NCBI GenBank assembly: GCA_937928585.1
Contig: CALEZK010000412.1
Coordinates: 1 to 10,170, forward strand
Length of the DNA stretch: 10,170 nt
Direction of reading: 5' to 3'
From: an uncultured bacterium
GTDB taxonomy: Bacteria > Hydrogenedentota > Hydrogenedentia > Hydrogenedentales > SLHB01
Below, one piece after another: positions 1 to 6,094 of this stretch. Position numbers and translations under genes: made by a program. The notes beneath the pieces are model-generated. The model saw only the letters and a list, made by a program, of their open reading frames with translations, was not told the origin of the DNA and searched no databases. Within the stretch, counting starts at the first letter, position 1; every line of letters begins with the position of its first letter.

Positions 1-1
1 C

Positions 2-961
2 CTTCAGGCAAGCTCGCCCAGCATGGGCATCGCAGGCCGGGCCGCGCTAGACGGCGAACCGGTCCTCATGGCTGACCGCGACAGTGATGCGCAATTCGGT
101 GGACGCGAAAGCATCATCCGGCAGCAGATTCGCAGCGCGATGTGCGTGCCACTTCAGGTGGAAGACCGCATACTCGGCTCGATTTACGTGGATTCGCGCA
201 GCACGGAGGTCGCGTTCACCCAGGAAGACCTCGAGCTTTTTCTATCGCTGGCGGCACAATCAGCCATGGCGATTGACAACGTCCGCCTCTATGAACAGAT
301 GCTTGAAGCGGAAAAGAAACGGGCAAGCCTTGGCCGCTTTCTATCCCCCAGTATCGTGGAAGAAATCATGAAGCAGGGCACTTCGCTCGTGCTCGGCGGC
401 GATAAGCGAACCGTGACGACCATGTTCTGCGATGTGCGCGGCTTCACACCGATTGCCGAAAGAATTTCGCCCCACGATCTCGTTGACATGCTGAACGAAC
501 ACTTCACGGCGATGACCGCCATCGTATTCGAAATGGAAGGGACGCTGGACAAGTACATCGGCGACGAGATCATGGCAGTATTTGGATCGCCGGTGTCGAA
601 GGGCGAAGATGCCTTGCGCTGCGTAAAGGCGGCGCTATTGATGCACGCAAAAAACAATGAGTTGAACGAAAAACGCATGGCAGAAGGCAGACCAGCCTTT
701 GAACTGGGGATTGGCGTTGCCACGGGGGAAGCGGTGGCAGGCTTTATCGGCTCGCCGGATCGCATGGAGTTCACCGTGATAGGCGATCGCGTCAACACCG
801 CGCGGCGCCTCTGCTCAATCGCCGAACCGGGACAAGTTATCGTCAGCGATGCCACGCACGAGGAAGTGAGGGATCACGTTAAGGCAAAGCCGATTGGCAC
901 GGTGATACTGAAAGGAAAAGAGGAGCCCGTGCACGCGTTTGAAATTGAGGCGATGCTATAA
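2..961 (+). CDS. GAF-domain class III (class IIIb-type) adenylate cyclase, 5' end outside the window
   Basis: Predicted signalling enzyme making cAMP from ATP. The frame is open to the left edge and the first ATG (23) lies inside the GAF domain, so the real start is upstream. Numbering from that ATG, residues 1-90 are the C-terminal part of a GAF sensor domain (IRSAMCVPL, GSIYVDS), then a short helical linker, then a cyclase domain at about 130-300. Expected catalytic positions are present: metal-binding D137 (FCDVRGFT) and D181 (DKYIGDEIM), adenine-selecting K177 and T251 (FTVIGD), and transition-state N258 and R262 (VNTARRL). Lys with Thr, rather than Lys with Asp, is the class IIIb signature; some members of that class respond to bicarbonate. 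An FHA domain often precedes GAF in such proteins, but that part is not visible. The gene converges on the next one with 35 bases between stops. The domain call is firm; ligand and substrate specificity are inferred. Confidence 0.9.
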   Translation, partial: LQASSPSMGIAGRAALDGEPVLMADRDSDAQFGGRESIIRQQIRSAMCVPLQVEDRILGSIYVDSRSTEVAFTQEDLELFLSLAAQSAMAIDNVRLYEQMLEAEKKRASLGRFLSPSIVEEIMKQGTSLVLGGDKRTVTTMFCDVRGFTPIAERISPHDLVDMLNEHFTAMTAIVFEMEGTLDKYIGDEIMAVFGSPVSKGEDALRCVKAALLMHAKNNELNEKRMAEGRPAFELGIGVATGEAVAGFIGSPDRMEFTVIGDRVNTARRLCSIAEPGQVIVSDATHEEVRDHVKAKPIGTVILKGKEEPVHAFEIEAML

Positions 962-996
962 ACGTCAGGAGGCAATCATTCCGGAGAACCGGGCGG

Positions 997-1518
997 CTAC
1001 TCTTCCAGAATCATGAGTTTTACGATGATTCCAATGACGACAATCGCGCTGAGCACCAGCGCCACCTGAGGCCCCCACACCAGCAGCGGATTCACGGGCT
1101 GCTTTTCGATGACTGCCGGCGTGTCACTGATGGCTACTTCCGGTAGTTTCAGGCTGGATTCGAACTCGACAGCCGCGGTCTTGGCACGCTCGGCGAGGTC
1201 AAACTCATCTTTTGGGACCCGAACGCCGTTCACCGTGCGAAAATATCGGTCTTCCTGCTCCTGAAGCTTGTCTCGGGCGATTTTCAGCGTAATGGGAATC
1301 AGCTCAACGTCCTTGCGCAACACGGTGATCGGCGATCCGACGCCGTTTCGGGTGATCGGGCGGAGTACGTAGCTCGCGGAATTCTCGTTCTTGTCCGTGC
1401 GTTCCGCGAAGTAGGAGGAGCCGTTCTCTTTTACGCGCACTTCATAGACATTTCGATCATTAATTTGATCCGCCTGCGCCAGAAACGGCAATAATACGGT
1501 AATCAGTATCGCGCCCAT
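997..1518 (-). CDS. Small exported protein with C-terminal membrane anchor, unknown function
   Basis: Not recognised as a named family. The frame is open further upstream to 1755, but the ATG at 1518 is preferred: AAGGGAG lies 5-6 bases before it, and translation from there begins directly with a signal-like hydrophobic stretch (MGAILITVLLPFLAQA, likely cleavage after A16). The upstream extension is Cys/Arg/Ala-rich and antisense to the divergent gene, so it is a shadow. The 173-residue product has a small mixed region at 20-75 (VYEVRVKENG, SPITVLRKDVELIP), a charged helical stretch at 78-125, a Pro-containing linker, and one transmembrane segment at about 147-170 with a short acidic tail. 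This predicts a periplasmic domain held by a C-terminal helix. It is divergent from the CxxC protein gene across 85 bases, which may share control. The gene is well supported; its role is unknown. Confidence 0.8.
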   Translation of the reverse strand: MGAILITVLLPFLAQADQINDRNVYEVRVKENGSSYFAERTDKNENSASYVLRPITRNGVGSPITVLRKDVELIPITLKIARDKLQEQEDRYFRTVNGVRVPKDEFDLAERAKTAAVEFESSLKLPEVAISDTPAVIEKQPVNPLLVWGPQVALVLSAIVVIGIIVKLMILEE

Positions 1519-1538
1519 AAGCTCCCTTCCCGGCCGCA

Positions 1539-1567
1539 ATGGTATCTGACTGGGCGCTGCGCGGCAA
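1539..1567 (-). promoter_or_regulatory. Possible sigma70-like promoter for the 997-1518 gene
   Basis: On the minus strand, TTGCCG (1562-1567) and TACCAT (1539-1544) are separated by 17 bases, each matching four of six consensus bases. The start point would fall near 1532, giving a leader of about 14 bases that still includes the AAGGGAG ribosome-binding site. The match is moderate and the assignment is inferred. Confidence 0.35.
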
Positions 1568-1585
1568 CACTGCGGCCAAGCCGCG
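1560..1585 (+). other. GC-rich inverted repeat just before the Shine-Dalgarno of the 1604 gene
   Basis: CGCGGC (1560-1565) and GCCGCG (1580-1585) can form a six-pair stem, extendable by two G-U pairs, around a 14-base loop. GAGGA (1587-1591), the likely ribosome-binding site of the 1604 gene, follows directly. The repeat also overlaps the proposed -35 of the divergent gene. It could be an operator, a translation-modulating hairpin, or chance in GC-rich DNA. Confidence 0.3.
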
Positions 1586-1603
1586 TGAGGACGACCCACA
1601 GGC

Positions 1604-2206
1604 ATGAGTATTCCAGACTGGCTTCCCCCCCTTGTTTGCGCGGCGATTGGCACTGCGATCGTGGTAGTAATGACGCTCCGTGCGCGCGCGAATGAGGCGC
1701 AGCATGGCGTGCGTGCCGTGGTGGCGCGCGATACCGCGCAACTGGCGTGCACCATTTGTCAGAAGCAAATGGTCATACCCGCTGAAGATCTGAAACCGCT
1801 GCAAGGGGTTGAGATGGCGCTTTGCGTGCGCGACAATCCCGCGCTGGCAGGGCGAAAGCTGGCCGAATACACCTGCCCATATTGCGAAGCCACGCACGTT
1901 TTCGCGGTGGACAAGCGCGCGCCCGAATGGGTCGGCGCGAACATGTTCTCGCCGCAAAGCAAGGGAACGCGTTGCCTGAATTGCAGCAAGCCCCTACGAA
2001 CGGCGCCCTGGGGCGAAGGGGCGTACGACAAACGCCTGAACGAGGCCCCCTTGCAACCGGACTACGGACTTCAGTGTTCGAAGTGTAACGCCGTTGTTTG
2101 CGTTGCCTGCACACTGGATGCGACAAGGAACCGAACGAAGGATGGCTCCTTTGTCTGCCCGAGGTGCTTCCGCTCGCCAGTGGATCGAACCTATCATCCA
2201 ATTTAG
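1604..2206 (+). CDS. Membrane-anchored Cys-rich protein with six CxxC motifs (zinc-ribbon type)
   Basis: No named family recognised. The 200-residue product begins with one hydrophobic segment (about residues 8-24) followed by Arg-containing sequence (LRARAN). By the positive-inside rule this places the rest in the cytoplasm. The body carries six CxxC pairs: C49/C52, C91/C94, C124/C127, C158/C161, C166/C169 and C185/C188. Read as successive pairs these would make three zinc-ribbon or treble-clef sites; the last three pairs are close enough for a cross-braced arrangement instead. Zinc binding is inferred from the motifs, and a redox role is less likely given the regular paired spacing. The ATG has GAGGA about 12 bases upstream, slightly far. 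It is divergent from the 997-1518 gene and followed 74 bases later by the lipoprotein gene on the same strand. A scaffold or nucleic-acid-binding role is possible, but nothing in the sequence decides it. Confidence 0.8.
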   Translation: MSIPDWLPPLVCAAIGTAIVVVMTLRARANEAQHGVRAVVARDTAQLACTICQKQMVIPAEDLKPLQGVEMALCVRDNPALAGRKLAEYTCPYCEATHVFAVDKRAPEWVGANMFSPQSKGTRCLNCSKPLRTAPWGEGAYDKRLNEAPLQPDYGLQCSKCNAVVCVACTLDATRNRTKDGSFVCPRCFRSPVDRTYHPI

Positions 2207-2280
2207 TGCAAAGTAATGAAACTTTGGGCAATGTCAGGGTATTGTGCAGAAGGGGCCGCATCTCCATTGAAAGGGCAATC

Positions 2281-3354
2281 ATGGGTCTTCGCTACCTCGC
2301 GTTCCTTACGGTCGCATCCGTAGCGATCTTCGCTTGCGCAACTGGCGGGAAGTCGGAGGCGGCCGCGCCGCTCCCACAGGACGAGCCGGGCCGCGCCGCT
2401 ACGCTTCCACCCCTGAATCCCAACGAAGTGTATCGGCCGGAAGTCGCCGCGAACGCGAAAAAACCAGAGGCACGAAAATCCGGGCGGGTCACCATCGAAA
2501 AATCCATCGAGACTGCCGGGAACGTCGTGCGCGCAATTGGAACGCAGGCGGGCGGAAACATCGTGCTGATGAACGGCGTCGAGAATCGCATGTTGTATGA
2601 CATCGAGTTGAAGCGGGAGTCCGTCGCAGACAGCATCGCGATTGTTGCGGCAGGTAGTGGGTTAATCGTAAACGATACGCCGCAGTACGTGTTCCTCATT
2701 CCCGAGGGATACGAGCAGCTTCTCAACCTTTCTCTTGCCGGTAGAATCGATCAGCGGTATGCGAATATCACGACGGATGCAACCTTTGGTTCAGGCCTTC
2801 CGCTGTTTACGGTCTTCATGTGGATGGGCTATGCGCTGGACATTTCCATCGTGGCGGACAACTCCGTCGGCGAAGAACGGTGCGGCGAATTGGCCCTGCA
2901 ACAAGTTCCTGTGGAAATCGCGCTGGAGGCAATCCTGAAGTCCGCGCGCGTCGTGGCGCTCGCCGCGGATTCCACGCCGGAATACATCTTTTTCGGGACG
3001 CCCGCAAACCAGAATCCCGCATCGCTGTTGCTGGATGAGGCATCGCTGACGGAACAACAGCGGGCGCTTCTGGACAAGCAGGTTTCCCTCGCGCTGCCGC
3101 GCCCGCTGCGCACCGGAGAGCGCATGGAACTGCCCATGCACGCAAGCAAGCTGGGCGACATTCTGCCGGCGTTGTCGGAGCAATTGGGCGTTCAGGTGGT
3201 CGCGGAAAAGGGTCTCCTTTCGTTCCCGGTAAACCCGATTCATCTGCACAAGGTGCGCGTGCGGACCGCTATGGATCTCCTCCTGCGCCAATGGCTCGAA
3301 GCGAACTACGGTTACCAGGTCACCAAAGACCGCATCGTCATCCGCCGAAAGTGA
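2281..3354 (+). CDS. Lipoprotein with three degenerate secretin/STN-like repeats, no secretin barrel
   Basis: The 357-residue product starts at the ATG preceded by GAAAGGG with 5-base spacing. It opens with a lipoprotein signal (hydrophobic residues 4-18, lipobox IFAC, lipidated C19). The frame is open upstream to 2098, but that part overlaps the previous gene and would bury the signal, so it is rejected. A Pro/Ala-rich linker runs to about residue 68. Three units of similar layout follow, at about 70-142, 150-240 and 268-357. Each has a helix, a strand like GNIVL, DISIVAD or VQVVAE, a strand ending before a Val/Ala-rich helix (SVADSIAIV, VEIALEAIL, VRTAMDLLL), and a final strand pair (YVFLIP, YIFFG, RIVIRR). 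This is how N-domains of secretins such as PilQ, and STN domains of TonB receptors, read, but no barrel follows. It may be a periplasmic pilotin-like or scaffold component of a secretion or pilus machine. The fold call is by eye. Confidence 0.75.
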   Translation: MGLRYLAFLTVASVAIFACATGGKSEAAAPLPQDEPGRAATLPPLNPNEVYRPEVAANAKKPEARKSGRVTIEKSIETAGNVVRAIGTQAGGNIVLMNGVENRMLYDIELKRESVADSIAIVAAGSGLIVNDTPQYVFLIPEGYEQLLNLSLAGRIDQRYANITTDATFGSGLPLFTVFMWMGYALDISIVADNSVGEERCGELALQQVPVEIALEAILKSARVVALAADSTPEYIFFGTPANQNPASLLLDEASLTEQQRALLDKQVSLALPRPLRTGERMELPMHASKLGDILPALSEQLGVQVVAEKGLLSFPVNPIHLHKVRVRTAMDLLLRQWLEANYGYQVTKDRIVIRRK

Positions 3355-3367
3355 TCGGCGTTTGCGG

Positions 3368-3396
3368 TTGACGCTTGCCCCCTTCGCGTTTACACT
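3368..3396 (+). promoter_or_regulatory. Sigma70-like promoter giving a probable leaderless mRNA for the glycosyltransferase
   Basis: TTGACG (3368-3373) and TACACT (3391-3396) are separated by exactly 17 bases and match consensus at five and four of six positions. The -10 box ends 6 bases before the ATG at 3403, so a start point about 7 bases downstream falls on or next to the A of the ATG. No Shine-Dalgarno exists between box and ATG (only GGCGGC). The only in-frame codons upstream before the previous gene's stop are not start codons. Confidence 0.65.
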
Positions 3397-3402
3397 GGCG
3401 GC

Positions 3403-4467
3403 ATGCCCAGCGACACACTGATTCTTCTGCCCGCCTTCAACGAGGAATCCAATGTTGGCGGCGTTATTGCCGCGGTCCGCGAATCACTTCCAGATGCCAC
3501 CGTAGCCGTCATTGACGACGGCTCCCACGACGCAACCGTCGAGCGGGCACTGTCGGCTGGCGCGATGGTGCTCTCGCTCCCCTACAACCTCGGATACGGC
3601 GTGGCATTGCAGACGGGCTACAAGTACGCGCTGCGCTCGGGGTTCTCGTATGTGGTGCAACTCGACGCGGACGGGCAACATGATCCCGCGTGCTTGACGC
3701 GGTTGCTGGACCATGTGCGCTCGGACAAAAGCGACCTGTGCATCGGCTCACGGTTTCTCGAGGGCGACACCTACGCGATCCCGCTGGCGCGGCGCGCGGG
3801 TATGTACATTTTCCGCAGGATTGCTTCGCTCCTGCTTGGCAAGACGATTACCGATCCGACGAGCGGCTTTCAGGCGATGAACCGGCGCGTGCTCGAATTG
3901 TATTCGCGCGATTCCTATCCCGTGGACTATCCGGACGTGGATGTCATCGTGATGCTGCACCGGCATGGGGTGCGCATCGACGAATTGCCGGTGACGATGT
4001 ATGCGAGCGCGGGAAAGTCCATGCACGCCGGGTTGCGGCCGCTCTACTACCTTTTCAGAATGGGCCTGGACATTCCGCTAAACCTGATTCGGCGGGCAGT
4101 GTTCGGCATCACCCTGCTTGCGTTTGTGATCGAGCTGGTGCGACGGCGCAAACTTCGGGTGGAATACTCGTGGTTGTGGATCTGCGCGGGCATCGCAATT
4201 GTGGTGATCGGCCTGAACTATCCGCTGCTCGAATGGATAACGCGCATGATCGGCGCAGGCTGGACGTCCTCCACCCTCTTCTTCTTCGGCATCTTCTTCG
4301 TGCTGGCGCTTTCCCTGCAATTCAGCGTAAAAATCTCCCGCCTTGAAACTGAAGTCAAGAATTTGGCCCAAGAACTCGCGCTTCGAGAACCGAAGTTTCA
4401 AACCTTGGATACACAACTGGCCGGAGATGGTCAACGTTCAAAAAGTTACTCAGCCCACGAAAAATAG
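3403..4467 (+). CDS. GT2 glycosyltransferase (dolichol-phosphate-mannose-synthase-like) fused to a DUF2304-like membrane domain
   Basis: The product has 354 residues. Residues 4-225 are a GT-A fold family 2 transferase: LPAFNEE at the N-terminus, VIDDGSHDAT for nucleotide binding, metal-binding D88-A-D90 in QLDADGQHD, and DPTSGFQAMN at 151-160. Such enzymes usually move a sugar from a nucleotide donor to polyprenyl phosphate or a glycan at the inner membrane face. Residues about 233-328 carry three hydrophobic helices (about 233-247, 255-276, 290-309) with ELVRRRKLRVEYSWLW and a terminal helix SRLETEVKNLAQELALRE. This reads like DUF2304, a small membrane protein of roughly 110-120 residues often encoded next to such transferases. 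Here both are one chain, followed by a hydrophilic tail of about 25 residues. The start is fixed because the catalytic motif begins at residue 9. The preceding promoter implies independent transcription. Sugar and acceptor cannot be told. Confidence 0.88.
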   Translation: MPSDTLILLPAFNEESNVGGVIAAVRESLPDATVAVIDDGSHDATVERALSAGAMVLSLPYNLGYGVALQTGYKYALRSGFSYVVQLDADGQHDPACLTRLLDHVRSDKSDLCIGSRFLEGDTYAIPLARRAGMYIFRRIASLLLGKTITDPTSGFQAMNRRVLELYSRDSYPVDYPDVDVIVMLHRHGVRIDELPVTMYASAGKSMHAGLRPLYYLFRMGLDIPLNLIRRAVFGITLLAFVIELVRRRKLRVEYSWLWICAGIAIVVIGLNYPLLEWITRMIGAGWTSSTLFFFGIFFVLALSLQFSVKISRLETEVKNLAQELALREPKFQTLDTQLAGDGQRSKSYSAHEK

Positions 4468-4745
4468 ACAAAGCGTAGCAATTGCCTCTCGCCTCTCTCG
4501 AAGAACAAACTTGTCAGACTTACAAATCGACGAATTTCAATCTAGCAAGGACCCAACTATGCAAGCCGCTGACACAATCAGGCCAGAAAAGCCAATGACA
4601 GGCTACTAACACCATCCATCGAGGTATGGAATTGACGTGTATTGATTATGTGTAATCGTATTCTTGATCTTGCATCTATATCCAGTCCCATACTCCCCTT
4701 CACATGTCGCATTCGTATCTACTTGATCACACAAATTTCGTTGCC
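4468..4745. other. AT-richer intergenic stretch between convergent genes
   Basis: These 278 bases separate the stops of the glycosyltransferase and the secreted-protein gene. Short open frames exist but lack a plausible ribosome-binding site and protein-like composition. A terminator would be expected for each flanking gene, but only weak stems are visible (for example AGCC/GGCT near 4590-4605) with no T-tract. Base composition shifts towards AT from here on. Confidence 0.5.
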
Positions 4746-5789
4746 TTAGTTAGATACGCTCGCAAGCGCGCCCGGCACATCTTCAACAGGGGTCAGTATT
4801 CCATCCTGCAACAAGTAAAGGCCATCCGCAACCGACGTTCCGCCCTGATTTGGAACAATCTTCTTCGCAAGAACCTGCTCGGGCAACTGCAGGCTCGCCA
4901 AACTTGGGGTTGCCCCTTCTCCATCCGATAGCCACTTAAAATTGTCAACGGTAGTAATAACCCGTTCCCGTGGAACAGGAGAGTTACCTATCTGAACAAT
5001 ATTCTCCTTTCTGGTCAGAATCCATGCATTCCCGATCTGGCGGTAATCCTTTTTGCAAATTCTCTTATACTGCTCTACCTGATTATAAGGCTCGAATAAA
5101 GATTCGGTAACAGCATAACCTTTTTTGGGGTCAATCTGGACTGTCAAGTCGGGACGAGGTTGTCCTTCCAGCGTACGCTTCAAAGTGTAGCCGTTCATGG
5201 ATTCTTCGCTTCCCGGAGTAGCTTCTTCTACTTCCCACTTCCATTTGGACCCTTCATGACGCGATGAAGCGATTGCAGCCTGCAGAGTTTCTCCATTTTC
5301 TACTTTCATAGAAAGAACTCTAGGATCATCGCCAAGCCTTCTTTGCACGAGTCCTCCCAATTCACGGGCAGCCTTCGATTCTTTCCAATCGGGCATCTCG
5401 TACAGCGTTATTGATGCTTTGGAAGAATCCAACCATTCAGCAAAAATATCCTCATTCAAAACGTGGCGCGATACCTGCCGCGACACTTCACGCCTTCTAT
5501 CTCCGTATTCATTGACAACATTCTGCTCGCAAGTTATTAGCAATCCCTTACCTTTGATTACAACCTTAGAGAGCGTATTGATCGGCACGATCAAATCATT
5601 ACTCCGACTTTCGCCGTTAATCGATAGCTGATACGAACAATCGTTTAAGACTAAGCCGTTTTGGGACTGCTCATCGACAATGAAATCGATTAAAGCACTG
5701 TCCGTGTCGGCAAAAACTGAACATGTTGAAAAGAACACAAGTAATACAGCCAGTCGCCAGCGCAAAATGTGGATGGAGAGAATTTGCAT
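4746..5789 (-). CDS. Secreted protein of unknown function, possibly LolA-like in its second half
   Basis: The product has 347 residues from the ATG at 5789, which has AAAGGA with about 7-base spacing. An in-frame ATG at 5822 would add 11 charged residues ahead of the signal and has no good ribosome-binding site. A classical signal peptide covers residues 1-27 (RWRLAVLLVFF, likely cut in SVFA|D). The mature part starts with strand-rich sequence containing C51 and C87, which may form a disulfide, then a charged helical region. Residues of about 190-300 have alternating strands with an IDPKKGYAV segment followed by a paired-strand WILTRKE segment. This resembles the half-barrel pattern of LolA/LolB-like periplasmic proteins; that similarity is by eye and uncertain. 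Codon use is markedly more AT-rich than in neighbours, suggesting transfer. It has its own promoter about 70-100 bases upstream and no co-oriented close neighbour. Confidence 0.8.
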   Translation of the reverse strand: MQILSIHILRWRLAVLLVFFSTCSVFADTDSALIDFIVDEQSQNGLVLNDCSYQLSINGESRSNDLIVPINTLSKVVIKGKGLLITCEQNVVNEYGDRRREVSRQVSRHVLNEDIFAEWLDSSKASITLYEMPDWKESKAARELGGLVQRRLGDDPRVLSMKVENGETLQAAIASSRHEGSKWKWEVEEATPGSEESMNGYTLKRTLEGQPRPDLTVQIDPKKGYAVTESLFEPYNQVEQYKRICKKDYRQIGNAWILTRKENIVQIGNSPVPRERVITTVDNFKWLSDGEGATPSLASLQLPEQVLAKKIVPNQGGTSVADGLYLLQDGILTPVEDVPGALASVSN

Positions 5790-6094
5790 CGAACGATCCT
5801 TTCGTCGAAACAGAGTTGGCAATCAAAACACAAAGCGGCAAATAGTGCTGTACCCCGCATCTAGAGTAGACTAAAAACAGTTTTGAGTCAATCGGAGATT
5901 TTTCAAATTGTCCATAAATTATCGCAACACATTGTCTTACAATAGCTCAACGCCCCAACCTGTCGCTGGCGGGAATGCAGAAACAGGTTTAGTGAACTCT
6001 CGTCTGTACGGTCGCAACTAGCTTGGTGAGTGGTAATATGAAGAATCGTAGAGGCGTAAGAGTCGGCATTTTCTATGCTCGCGGGTTTACTTCA
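5790..6094. other. AT-rich intergenic stretch upstream of the secreted-protein gene
   Basis: These 305 bases lie between the HAD gene stop and the secreted-protein start, both on the minus strand. They contain the promoter at 5863-5891. Two small inverted repeats are visible: ATTGT/ACAAT (5931-5943, 3-base loop) and AACCTGT/ACAGGTT (5957-5963 and 5983-5989, 19-base loop). Neither is followed by a T-tract. A 23-codon plus-strand frame (6038-6109) is too short to support. No other gene is seen. Confidence 0.5.
5863..5891 (-). promoter_or_regulatory. Sigma70-like promoter for the secreted-protein gene
   Basis: On the minus strand, TTGACT (5886-5891) and TACTCT (5863-5868) are spaced by exactly 17 bases, matching five and four of six consensus bases. 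Transcription would start near 5856, giving a leader of about 67 bases before the ATG at 5789, with the Shine-Dalgarno close to its end. Confidence 0.6.

Noticed and set aside
1519..1755. Longer minus-strand start (1755) for the 997-1518 gene
   Set aside because: The extra 79 residues are antisense to the divergent gene and rich in Cys/Arg/Ala. The ATG at 1518 has a strong Shine-Dalgarno and begins a signal peptide.
2098..2280. Upstream start of the lipoprotein frame
   Set aside because: It overlaps the CxxC gene by over 100 bases and would bury the lipoprotein signal. The ATG at 2281 has GAAAGGG at good spacing.
2207..2280. Promoter for the lipoprotein gene
   Set aside because: TATTGT and TTGGGC are present but not at usable spacing, and a GAAACT-type ECF-like -35 is too weak to claim. 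Transcription from the upstream gene is equally likely.
4343..4609. 88-codon frame after the glycosyltransferase
   Set aside because: It starts inside the glycosyltransferase gene in another frame, lacks a ribosome-binding site, and has no protein-like pattern.
4625..4680. Plus-strand promoter near TTGACG at about 4633
   Set aside because: No acceptable -10 lies 16-18 bases downstream, and no plausible gene follows on that strand.
5957..5989. AACCTGT/ACAGGTT inverted repeat as terminator of the HAD gene
   Set aside because: Only seven pairs with a 19-base loop, no T-tract, and more than 100 bases after the stop.
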